Shown here: piece by piece, positions 4,976-11,418 of the stretch
Layout of the letters: each line of letters begins with the position of its first letter
Position numbering within the stretch: the first letter of the stretch is position 1
NCBI GenBank assembly: GCA_900539115.1
Contig: UQAQ01000050.1
Span: 1-16,682 of the forward strand
Reading direction: 5' to 3'
DNA length: 16,682 nucleotides
From: an uncultured Roseburia sp.
Lineage (GTDB): Bacteria > Bacillota > Clostridia > Lachnospirales > Lachnospiraceae
The notes under the pieces: model-generated
Database searches by the model: none
What the model was told of the DNA's origin: nothing
The model's input: the letters and a program-made list of their open reading frames with translations, nothing else
Translations under genes and position numbers: made by a program

Positions 4976-6517
4976 ATGGCAAAAAAGGCAAAAACAAAAG
5001 ATGTAGCAAAGAAGACCATCGAGCAAACTTTGTGGGATTCAGCAAACGAATTACGCGGCAACCTTGATGCTGCCGAATACAAAAGTGTAGTGCTCGGACT
5101 TGTATTCTTAAAATACATCAACGACTGCTTCAAAGTTAAGCACGATGAACTTGTAGCAGAGGGTGCCGGCTTTGAGGAAGACCCTGATGAATATATCGGT
5201 GACAACATCTTTTTTGTTCCTACAGATGCCCGTTGGGATAAAATCGTCAAGGCTTCGCTTACTGCTGAAATAGGAGTTGTCATTGATACAGCAATGGAAG
5301 CGTTGGAGCAGGAGAACAGGCAGCTTAAAAGCATTCTCCCGAAAAACTATGCCCGTCCAGAACTCGACAAACGCCGCTTGGGCAATGTAATTGATATTTT
5401 TGAAAACAACCTGCATTTCACAGGAACAGAAGCCCGTGATGTGCTCGGGCGTGTATATGAATACTTCCTTGGAGAGTTCGCTCGTGAAGAAGGTAAGAAA
5501 GGCGGTGAGTTCTACACTCCATCATGTGTTGTCCGCACCATTGTTGAGGTTATCCAACCCTACAAAGGAAAAATCTTTGACCCGGCTTGTGGTTCGGGAG
5601 GTATGTTTGTACAGAGTAGTAAGTTTATCGAACGTCACCGAGGTAATATCAACCAAATTTCTGTTTACGGGCAGGAACTCAACAGCAACACATGGAAATT
5701 GGCACAAATGAATCTTGCCATTTGTGGCATTGAGGCTAACTTTGGCGACAGCTTCGGCGATTCATTCCACGATGACAAACATCCGTTCCTCAAAGCGGAT
5801 TTCGTCATGGCTAATCCACCGTTCAACATTTCCAAATGGGGCGGCGACCAACTGCGTGACGACCCTCGCTGGCAATATGGCATACCGCCGGAGGGCAACG
5901 CCAACTTTGCTTGGATGCAGCATATGCTTTATCACTTGGCGGACAACGGACGCATCGGATTAGTGCTTGCCAACGGCTCGCTTTCCTCACAGCAAGGCAC
6001 AGAGGGCGAAATCCGCAAAAACATTGTCAATGCAGATTTGGTAGAGGGCATTGTAGCTATGCCGTCGCAGTTGTTTTATAATGTGCAGATACCTTGCTGC
6101 CTTTGGTTCTTGACGAAGAAAAAGGCTCAACCGGGCAAGACGCTTTTCATTGACGCTCGCAACATGGGCTATATGAAAGACCGTACACACCGTGAACTGT
6201 CGTGTGGTGAAGAAACCGAAGACCACGGTAATGACATCGGACGGATTGCAGAAACCTTTGAACAGTTCCGTGCCGGAACGCTGGAAACTGAAAAAGGCTT
6301 CTCTGCAATTGCAACCATTGAGGATATAGAAAAGCAAGACTTTATCCTTACTCCCGGTCGTTACGTTGGCATTGCGGAAGTGGAGGATGACGGTGAACCG
6401 TTCCAAGAGAAGATGGAGAGGCTTACTTCCGAACTGTCGGATTCGTTCGCCCAATCGCATACACTTGAAAATGAAATCCGCAAGCAGTTGGCAAGAATTG
6501 GTTTTACCGTTAAGTAA
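4976..6517 (+). CDS. hsdM: Type I restriction-modification system, DNA methyltransferase subunit M
   Basis: This 513-residue protein is the modification subunit. With HsdS it methylates adenine (N6) in a two-part target, and it is also required for the restriction complex. Residues 13-150 form the helical HsdM N-terminal domain (IEQTLWDSANELRGNLDAAE, GLVFLKYINDCF). The catalytic domain shows FYTP at 179-182, the AdoMet-binding motif FDPACGSGGMF at 201-211 and the adenine methylase motif NPPF at 280-283, as in gamma-class enzymes. Length is normal for the family. It opens a tightly packed operon and is followed after 44 bases by a recombinase gene. No key residue is missing, so it should be active. 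Confidence 0.96.
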   Translation: MAKKAKTKDVAKKTIEQTLWDSANELRGNLDAAEYKSVVLGLVFLKYINDCFKVKHDELVAEGAGFEEDPDEYIGDNIFFVPTDARWDKIVKASLTAEIGVVIDTAMEALEQENRQLKSILPKNYARPELDKRRLGNVIDIFENNLHFTGTEARDVLGRVYEYFLGEFAREEGKKGGEFYTPSCVVRTIVEVIQPYKGKIFDPACGSGGMFVQSSKFIERHRGNINQISVYGQELNSNTWKLAQMNLAICGIEANFGDSFGDSFHDDKHPFLKADFVMANPPFNISKWGGDQLRDDPRWQYGIPPEGNANFAWMQHMLYHLADNGRIGLVLANGSLSSQQGTEGEIRKNIVNADLVEGIVAMPSQLFYNVQIPCCLWFLTKKKAQPGKTLFIDARNMGYMKDRTHRELSCGEETEDHGNDIGRIAETFEQFRAGTLETEKGFSAIATIEDIEKQDFILTPGRYVGIAEVEDDGEPFQEKMERLTSELSDSFAQSHTLENEIRKQLARIGFTVK

Positions 6518-6528
6518 AAAACTTCTAC

Positions 6529-6560
6529 TCTTCGTTATGTTCACCCAAAAATAACGAAGA
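6529..6560. repeat. 10-bp perfect inverted repeat between hsdM and the recombinase gene
   Basis: TCTTCGTTAT (6529-6538) and ATAACGAAGA (6551-6560) flank a 12-base spacer and end one base before the recombinase ATG. The loop and right arm contain CCCAAAAATAA (6544-6554), which recurs at 7595-7605 just after the recombinase gene. There is no T-run, so it is not a classic terminator. It could be a recombinase-binding site or block translation of the recombinase mRNA. Confidence 0.5.
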
Positions 6561-6561
6561 T

Positions 6562-7554
6562 ATGAAAGAGAAATTAATCCAAGAAATCAGCACCGCAATG
6601 GCAGAAGTGTTAAGTTTTGAACAAGTAGCTCACCTTAATAGCGTATTGCTTCAGGTTGTAAGCCAGTACACTATTACCGAGGACGGCGAGACATTGCATG
6701 AAAATGCAGTGTCGAATGACCGTCTGCTTGACATCTTCTTGTCTGCAAAACAAGTGGAGGGCTGCACCACTCCGACTATCAAATACTATGGCTCTACCAT
6801 TCGGCAGTTGTTCAAAAAGATGCCTAAAAAGATAACAGATTACACCACCGAGGACATCAGGGCCTATCTTGCCGTGTTCCAGCGGAAGAACAAGTCAAGC
6901 CGTGTAACTATCGACAACATCCGCCGGATATTTTCTTCATTCTTTGCTTGGCTTGAAGAAGAAGATTACATCATCAAAAGCCCCGTCCGCAGAATACACA
7001 AGGTTAAGACCGGAACACAAGTAAAAGAGGTATTGAGCGATGAGAATATCGAACAGCTCCGTGACAGTTGCACCGAAATCCGCGACCTTGCCATCATTGA
7101 CATATTGGCTTCCACTGGTATGCGTGTGGGCGAGTTGGTGAAACTTAACCGTGAGGACATCAACTTCAACGAGCGTGAATGTATTGTTTTCGGCAAAGGG
7201 AACAAGGAACGTATCGTTTACTTTAATGCCCGGGCAAAGATACATCTGCAACAATACTTGGCTTCTCGCAAAGACCGAAATAAGGCACTCTTTGTTTCAT
7301 TGGCTAAGCCGCACAAGCGTTTGGGTATTTCGGGCGTGGAAACACGTCTGCGCAAACTTGGCCGCTCGGCTAAGATTGTACGTGTTCATCCTCATAAGTT
7401 CCGGCGCACATTGGCTACAATGGCTATCGACAAAGGTATGCCTGTCGAACAAGTGCAACGGTTGCTTGGTCATGTCAAGATTGACACGACCATGCACTAT
7501 GCTATGGTTAATCAAAGCAACGTAAAACTCTCACACCGTAAATTCATAAATTAG
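6562..7554 (+). CDS. Tyrosine recombinase embedded in the hsd operon (XerC/D-like)
   Basis: This 330-residue site-specific recombinase probably shuffles the adjoining hsdS segments. Residues about 50-140 form the SAM-like core-binding domain (LLDIFLSAKQVEGCTTPTIK onward), and 155-325 the catalytic domain. Catalytic residues are complete: Arg188 in STGMRVGEL, Lys212 in GKGNKER, His278 and Arg281 in HPHKFRRT, His304 in LLGHVKID and the nucleophile Tyr313 in MHYAMV. The gene lies between hsdM and the hsdS pieces in the same direction and ends one base before the ATG of hsdS half-gene A, so it is co-transcribed. Tyrosine recombinases inside type I loci of Bacteroidales and streptococci are known to switch hsdS alleles. 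Here the targets would be direct repeats. Confidence 0.92.
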   Translation: MKEKLIQEISTAMAEVLSFEQVAHLNSVLLQVVSQYTITEDGETLHENAVSNDRLLDIFLSAKQVEGCTTPTIKYYGSTIRQLFKKMPKKITDYTTEDIRAYLAVFQRKNKSSRVTIDNIRRIFSSFFAWLEEEDYIIKSPVRRIHKVKTGTQVKEVLSDENIEQLRDSCTEIRDLAIIDILASTGMRVGELVKLNREDINFNERECIVFGKGNKERIVYFNARAKIHLQQYLASRKDRNKALFVSLAKPHKRLGISGVETRLRKLGRSAKIVRVHPHKFRRTLATMAIDKGMPVEQVQRLLGHVKIDTTMHYAMVNQSNVKLSHRKFIN

Positions 7555-7555
7555 C

Positions 7556-8194
7556 ATGTGGTGTTGTTCGACATACGGCAGAAGAACATCATTTCCCAAA
7601 AATAAGCGTGGAAATGATAATTTAGAGCAGCAGGCGCAAGCATTGTTCAAGGCTTGGTTCGTGGATAATGCTGTTATCGATGATGCCTCTGTATCTGATT
7701 ATTTTATTCCGTTGCGTGGAAAGAATCTTCTTACATCTGACGCAAAAGGTGGTGAAGTACCAGTAGTAGCAGGAGGTCTTACGCCCTCGGCATATCATAA
7801 TGTTGCGAATACAAAAGCTCCTGTAATTACAATATCAGCTTCCGGAGCAAATGCAGGATATGTTAAATTGTGGGGTGTTCCTGTTTGGTCTGCTGATTCA
7901 TCTTATATAGATAGCTCCGTTACTCCACATATATATTTTTGGTACAACTTGCTAAAATTCAGCCAAAAGAATATCTTTGATTCTCAAACGGGTTCAGCAC
8001 AACCGCATATATATCCTAAACATATCGGTGATATTCATATTCCTAATTTAGACTTGGATAAAGTCGCAGATTACAATAAAATTGTAACACCTATATATGA
8101 GCAAATCACCAACACGCAAAAATTGAATATGCAACTTACAGTAACCCGTGATACACTTTTACCAAAGCTAATGTCGGGTGAAATAAAAATATAA
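7556..8194 (+). CDS. HsdS half-gene A: second target-recognition domain only
   Basis: This 212-residue ORF encodes the C-terminal half of a type I specificity subunit. After 19 residues unrelated to HsdS (MWCCSTYGRRTSFPKNKRG), it joins the central conserved region exactly at NDNLEQQAQALF. It continues through one target-recognition domain (about 45-165, with TGSAQPHI near its end) and finishes with the C-terminal conserved helix (DTLLPKLMSGEI). The first recognition domain is absent. The junction coincides with the 13-bp core AAATGATAATTTA (7612-7624) shared with the other two hsdS copies. The ATG lies one base after the recombinase stop, so it may be translated by coupling. It is either a silent cassette or a half-subunit, as half-size HsdS proteins can dimerise in some systems such as truncated EcoDXXI HsdS. 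Confidence 0.85.
   Translation: MWCCSTYGRRTSFPKNKRGNDNLEQQAQALFKAWFVDNAVIDDASVSDYFIPLRGKNLLTSDAKGGEVPVVAGGLTPSAYHNVANTKAPVITISASGANAGYVKLWGVPVWSADSSYIDSSVTPHIYFWYNLLKFSQKNIFDSQTGSAQPHIYPKHIGDIHIPNLDLDKVADYNKIVTPIYEQITNTQKLNMQLTVTRDTLLPKLMSGEIKI
7588..7618. repeat. 9-bp perfect inverted repeat overlapping the hsdS recombination core
   Basis: ATCATTTCC (7588-7596) and GGAAATGAT (7610-7618) are separated by 13 bases. The right arm overlaps the shared core AAATGATAATTTA (7612-7624). The left arm and spacer include CCCAAAAATAA (7595-7605), also present at 6544-6554. Two arms with a short spacer is the form of a tyrosine-recombinase crossover site, although the other two core copies lack this left arm. 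Confidence 0.5.
7612..7648 (+). repeat. hsdS central repeat, copy A
   Basis: These 37 bases are identical to 9073-9109 except at 7639 (A, versus G at 9100). The repeat begins with AAATGATAATTTA, encoding NDNL of the central conserved region. Homology to copy B starts abruptly at its first base. Confidence 0.8.
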
Positions 8195-8200
8195 CAAACT

Positions 8201-8602
8201 ATGGATATAGAATATGTAACAAAAGGATATTGCAGATTTAGATTGGAAGATTCTTTAAAGCTGCAGACTCAAAATATACCAAGTGGATATGGTGTATATA
8301 TTTTCCACAGGAATGTAGAAGATGGAGATATACTTTATATTGGTAAGAGTGGTACTGTTTTGCAGAATGGGTGTTATAAAACGCAAGGATTGAGAGATAG
8401 ACTTAATAATAAACAGGATGGCATGAAACGAGAAGAGTTTTTGCGTATGAAAATGAATGAAGATAATACCATTCAAAAAATATTTATTGAATGGTATATT
8501 ATAGATGAGCGGAAATATCTTCCAGGATTAATCGAAGCTCTATTGTTGCAAGATTATTTTACGCAGCACTCTTGTTTGCCGATATGGAATAATGAGTTTT
8601 AA
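8201..8602 (+). CDS. GIY-YIG nuclease-family protein between hsdS copies
   Basis: This 133-residue protein has the hallmarks of the GIY-YIG fold. GVY at 31-33 (SGYGVYIFHR) and YIG at 46-48 (DILYIGKSG) form the first strands. Arg65 or Arg67 follows in GLRDRLNN, a likely metal-binding Glu112 sits in LIEALLLQDY, and Asn130/131 lies near the end. The catalytic set appears complete, so nuclease activity is plausible, though many GIY-YIG proteins only process specific structures. The gene starts 6 bases after hsdS half-gene A and ends 18 bases before hsdS B, within the operon. It is more AT-rich than hsdM or hsdR, suggesting separate acquisition. It is not a standard type I subunit. It could add cleavage, help recombination, or be passenger DNA. 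Confidence 0.8.
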   Translation: MDIEYVTKGYCRFRLEDSLKLQTQNIPSGYGVYIFHRNVEDGDILYIGKSGTVLQNGCYKTQGLRDRLNNKQDGMKREEFLRMKMNEDNTIQKIFIEWYIIDERKYLPGLIEALLLQDYFTQHSCLPIWNNEF

Positions 8603-8605
8603 ACT

Positions 8606-8646
8606 GCTAAATTCTCATTTATGGAACAGTGGAAAGAATATAAATT
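8606..8646 (+). repeat. hsdS 5' repeat, copy B
   Basis: These 41 bases cover the upstream leader (GCTAAATTCTCATTT) and the first nine codons of hsdS B. They match 10828-10868 except for one base (T/C in the Tyr codon of KEYK). The identity of the untranslated part shows recent duplication or recombination. Confidence 0.85.
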
Positions 8647-9724
8647 AGGAGATATTTCCAATATGAAATATGGGAAACTACCTCCAAAGCAAAATAACGG
8701 TTCATATCCAATTTGGTCTGGATATAGAAATGTAGGATTTGCAACAACTTATAATTGTCGCAAAGGAACTATCATTGTGGTTGCTCGTGGCGTAGGTGGA
8801 ACAGGCGATGTTAAAATTTCCAGCGAGGATTGTTTCCTAACGAATTTATCGATAGCAGTTGAATTGGATAATAAGATATGCGAGCCACTATATTTTTACT
8901 ATAAATACAAATTATCAAATCTAAGGTATTTAGATACTGGTTCAGCTCAATCTCAAATTACTATTGATGATTTAAAGAGATTGTCATTAAAACTACCTCC
9001 TCTTGAAGAACAGAAACGTATTACGGAGATTCTTTCCTCTATTGATTATAAAATCGAGCTGAACCGCCGGATAAATGATAATTTAGAGCAGCAGGCGCAG
9101 GCATTGTTCGACCACTACTTTGACAGTGGAAGCATATATCTTGAAGATTCTATTATGGGATGTTTGACTGATATAGCCGTCTATCTAAACGGGTTGGCAA
9201 TGCAGAAATTTCCGGCAACTGATATTGAACGAAGTTTACCAGTACTTAAAATAAAAGAATTGGGACAACGTAAATGCGATGATTGTAGCGACCGCTGTTC
9301 GGATTCCATAGATGCAGATTACATTATAGACAATGAGGATATTATATTCTCATGGTCTGGAACTCTTATGGTTGATGTTTGGTGTGGAGGTAAATGTGGA
9401 TTAAACCAACATTTATTTAAAGTTACTCCGTTGAAAAACTATCCACGGTGGTTTGTTTATTATTGGACAAACCGTCATTTAAAGAAATTCAAACTCATTG
9501 CAAAAGATAAAGCTGTAACAATGGGGCATATAAGGCGTGGTGACCTTGAAAATGCAGAAGTTGCTATTCCTACAAATCTGAATATGTTGGAAATTAACGC
9601 TCGAATAAATCCGTTGTTTCAATCTATCATTGATAGACGATTGGAAATTACTAAATTAGAGAATATTCGCGATGCGCTTCTCCCGAAGCTGATGTCTGGC
9701 GAACTGACAATAAACGAAATATAA
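8621..9724 (+). CDS. hsdS: Type I restriction-modification specificity subunit HsdS (full-length, copy B)
   Basis: This 367-residue protein holds two target-recognition domains that select the two half-sites of the DNA target. The first runs about 5-130 (MEQWKEYKLGDISNMKYGKL start, TGSAQSQITIDDLK near the end). A central conserved helix follows at about 128-170 (PLEEQKRITEILSSID, NRRINDNLEQQAQALF). The second recognition domain runs about 171-330, and the C-terminal conserved helix (ENIRDALLPKLMSGEL) closes the protein. This is the only complete hsdS in the window and so the likely active allele. It carries both repeats used by the half-genes: the 5' repeat (shared with C) and the central core at 9073-9085 (shared with A and C). 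The target sequence cannot be deduced. The downstream DUF1016 gene starts 7 bases later. Confidence 0.95.
   Translation: MEQWKEYKLGDISNMKYGKLPPKQNNGSYPIWSGYRNVGFATTYNCRKGTIIVVARGVGGTGDVKISSEDCFLTNLSIAVELDNKICEPLYFYYKYKLSNLRYLDTGSAQSQITIDDLKRLSLKLPPLEEQKRITEILSSIDYKIELNRRINDNLEQQAQALFDHYFDSGSIYLEDSIMGCLTDIAVYLNGLAMQKFPATDIERSLPVLKIKELGQRKCDDCSDRCSDSIDADYIIDNEDIIFSWSGTLMVDVWCGGKCGLNQHLFKVTPLKNYPRWFVYYWTNRHLKKFKLIAKDKAVTMGHIRRGDLENAEVAIPTNLNMLEINARINPLFQSIIDRRLEITKLENIRDALLPKLMSGELTINEI
9058..9109 (+). repeat. hsdS central repeat, copy B (spans both homology blocks)
   Basis: Positions 9058-9085 are identical to 11370-11397 (copy C, 28 bases). Positions 9073-9109 match 7612-7648 (copy A, 37 bases, one mismatch). 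The two homologies overlap only in AAATGATAATTTA (9073-9085), which defines the likely crossover core. Confidence 0.85.
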
Positions 9725-9731
9725 TAAGGTT

Positions 9732-10832
9732 ATGGATAAATCAATCGGCATATTAGATAAAGATTACACGCTATGGGTCAAGGAACTCGTAAAGCGTTAT
9801 CGCAGTAGCCAAATCAAGGCGGCTGTAAAGGTAAACAATGAAATGCTCCGTTTTTATTGGGAGCTTGGCAAAGACATTGAGGAAAAGCAAGCGGACAACA
9901 AGTATGGCAGTAAGTTTTACGCCACATTGAGCCGTGACTTGCGCCATGAGTTACCCAATGTTGAAGGACTATCTGAAACCTCAATCCGCTACGCAAAACG
10001 CTTTTACTCGCTTTATAACCAACAGATTACAATTCTGCCACAACTTGTGGAAGAATCTAAAAAGGCAAATCTTCCACAGCTTGTGGAAAGATTGCAATCG
10101 GATTTATTCTCTGTACCTTGGGGGCATCATCGCTATATAATCGACAAATGCTCGGACGAGTCCGACAAGGCTCTGTTCTATGTCCGCCAGACTTTGGAAA
10201 ATGGTTGGAGCAGGGATATGTTGCTCAATATGCTGGGAACAGACCTGTATGAACGCAGCGGCAAAGCGCAGACCAATTTCAAGAGTACACTTCTTAATAC
10301 AGACAGTGATTTAGCGCAGGAAATAACACGTGACCCTTATAACTTCTCTTTTACTAAATTACGAGGAAAATACAACGAGCGTGCCCTTAAAGACGCATTG
10401 CTTACCAACATCACAAACTTTTTGCTGGAGCTTGGTACAGGCTTTGCTTATGTAGGCAAAGAGTATCGCTTGCAAATTGCTGAAAAAGAAAAATTTATCG
10501 ATTTGCTCTTTTATAACCTAAAACTGTCCTGTTATGTGGTGGTAGAGGTTAAGATAGGCGAGTTTGACTTTGCCGATGTCGGGCAGTTAGGCGGTTATGT
10601 TGTGGCTTGCAATCACCTTCTCCGCAAAGAAGGGCGTGACAATCCTACGATAGGATTGCTTATTTGCAAACAAAAGAGCAACACTCTGGCTCAATATGCG
10701 CTTGAATCAAGCAGTCAGCCCCTCGGAATATCCGAATATGAGCTTGAAAAGCTATATCCCGAAAAGGTGGAAGGCACAATGCCGTCCATCAAGGAGATAG
10801 AAGCTAAATTAGATGGTCAAACCAATAGCTAA
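9732..10832 (+). CDS. DUF1016 (YhcG-type) protein with PD-(D/E)XK nuclease domain
   Basis: This 366-residue protein belongs to the DUF1016 family. The N-terminal part (about 10-150) has the family signature (VKVNNEMLRFYWELGKDIEE, YGSKFYATLSRDLR, SETSIRYAKRFYSLY, VPWGHHRYIIDK). The C-terminal part (about 205-345) is a PD-(D/E)XK nuclease domain with Asp257 in KFIDLLFY and Glu272-Val-Lys274 in VVVEVKIGEF, plus a conserved Gln285. It has full family length. Such genes frequently sit inside type I restriction operons, but their role there is not established. LPQLVE is repeated at residues 102-107 and 114-119 within the linker. The gene follows hsdS B by 7 bases, and its last codons lead straight into the 5' repeat of hsdS C. 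Confidence 0.93.
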   Translation: MDKSIGILDKDYTLWVKELVKRYRSSQIKAAVKVNNEMLRFYWELGKDIEEKQADNKYGSKFYATLSRDLRHELPNVEGLSETSIRYAKRFYSLYNQQITILPQLVEESKKANLPQLVERLQSDLFSVPWGHHRYIIDKCSDESDKALFYVRQTLENGWSRDMLLNMLGTDLYERSGKAQTNFKSTLLNTDSDLAQEITRDPYNFSFTKLRGKYNERALKDALLTNITNFLLELGTGFAYVGKEYRLQIAEKEKFIDLLFYNLKLSCYVVVEVKIGEFDFADVGQLGGYVVACNHLLRKEGRDNPTIGLLICKQKSNTLAQYALESSSQPLGISEYELEKLYPEKVEGTMPSIKEIEAKLDGQTNS

Positions 10833-10868
10833 ATTCTCATTTATGGAACAGTGGAAAGAATACAAATT
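10828..10868 (+). repeat. hsdS 5' repeat, copy C
   Basis: These 41 bases match 8606-8646 with one difference. The repeat starts within the last codons of the DUF1016 gene (stop at 10830-10832) and covers the start of hsdS C. Confidence 0.85.
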
Positions 10869-11418
10869 GTCAGATATACTAAGCATTGTCAGTGGCTTTG
10901 CCTATAAAGGGGAGTATCTTGGAAAAGGAGAGTCATTATTGCTTGGCATGGGCTGTGTGTCTTATTCTGAATTATTCCTTGAAAAAGGAATGCGCCCTTA
11001 CGCAGGAGAATTTCCCGAAAGGTATTCGGTTGAAGCTGGTGATATAGTTTTAGCTACACGGCAACAATCCGACAATCTTCCAATTTTAGGTATGCCAGCT
11101 ATCGTACCTCAAAAATTCAAGGGGAAGAAAATGGTTTTTGGCGCAAATCTCTATAAAGTTGTTCCCAAATCTCCTGAGTTTCCAATCGACTATATATATT
11201 GGCTTCTTAAAACCCCTGCCTACATTCGTCACATACGGTCGTGCCAAACAGGAACTACTGTTAGGATGATAACGAAAGCAAATATAGAAGACTATGCTTT
11301 CATGTGCCCTTGTAAGGAGCAACGTAATCAAATAAGCAAATTGCTCTGGGATATTGAAATGAAAATCGTGCTGAACCGCCGGATAAATGATAATTTAATG
11401 CCAACCTATTATGCCTAA
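10843..11418 (+). CDS. HsdS half-gene C: first target-recognition domain only
   Basis: This 191-residue ORF starts at ATG 10843 (MEQWKEYKLSDIL), the same start as hsdS B. An earlier in-frame ATG lies within the DUF1016 gene. It holds one recognition domain (about 5-150, CQTGTTVRMITKANIEDYAF near its end) and the beginning of the central conserved helix (CKEQRNQISKLLWDIE, LNRRINDNL). The HsdS sequence then stops exactly at the core AAATGATAATTTA (11385-11397), and six foreign residues precede TAA. The stop overlaps the hsdR start by 8 bases. It is the mirror image of half-gene A: together they contain one complete set of HsdS parts, N-half in C and C-half in A. Its recognition domain differs from that of B. 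It may be a donor cassette or an expressed half-subunit. Confidence 0.87.
   Translation: MEQWKEYKLSDILSIVSGFAYKGEYLGKGESLLLGMGCVSYSELFLEKGMRPYAGEFPERYSVEAGDIVLATRQQSDNLPILGMPAIVPQKFKGKKMVFGANLYKVVPKSPEFPIDYIYWLLKTPAYIRHIRSCQTGTTVRMITKANIEDYAFMCPCKEQRNQISKLLWDIEMKIVLNRRINDNLMPTYYA
11370..11397 (+). repeat. hsdS central repeat, copy C (truncated at the core)
   Basis: These 28 bases are identical to 9058-9085. Homology ends immediately after AAATGATAATTTA, 13 bases before the hsdR ATG at 11411. Confidence 0.85.

Noticed and set aside
4837..5334. Minus-strand 165-codon ORF over the hsdM start
   Set aside because: It is the complement of a well-supported hsdM N-terminal domain; Ser-rich shadow composition.
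5987..6544. Minus-strand 185-codon ORF over the hsdM 3' end
   Set aside because: It is antisense to conserved HsdM sequence and has no promoter.
7556..11418. Invertible hsdS shufflon within the window
   Set aside because: All repeats shared by the hsdS copies are direct. I found no inverted pair among them, so inversion inside this window is not supported.
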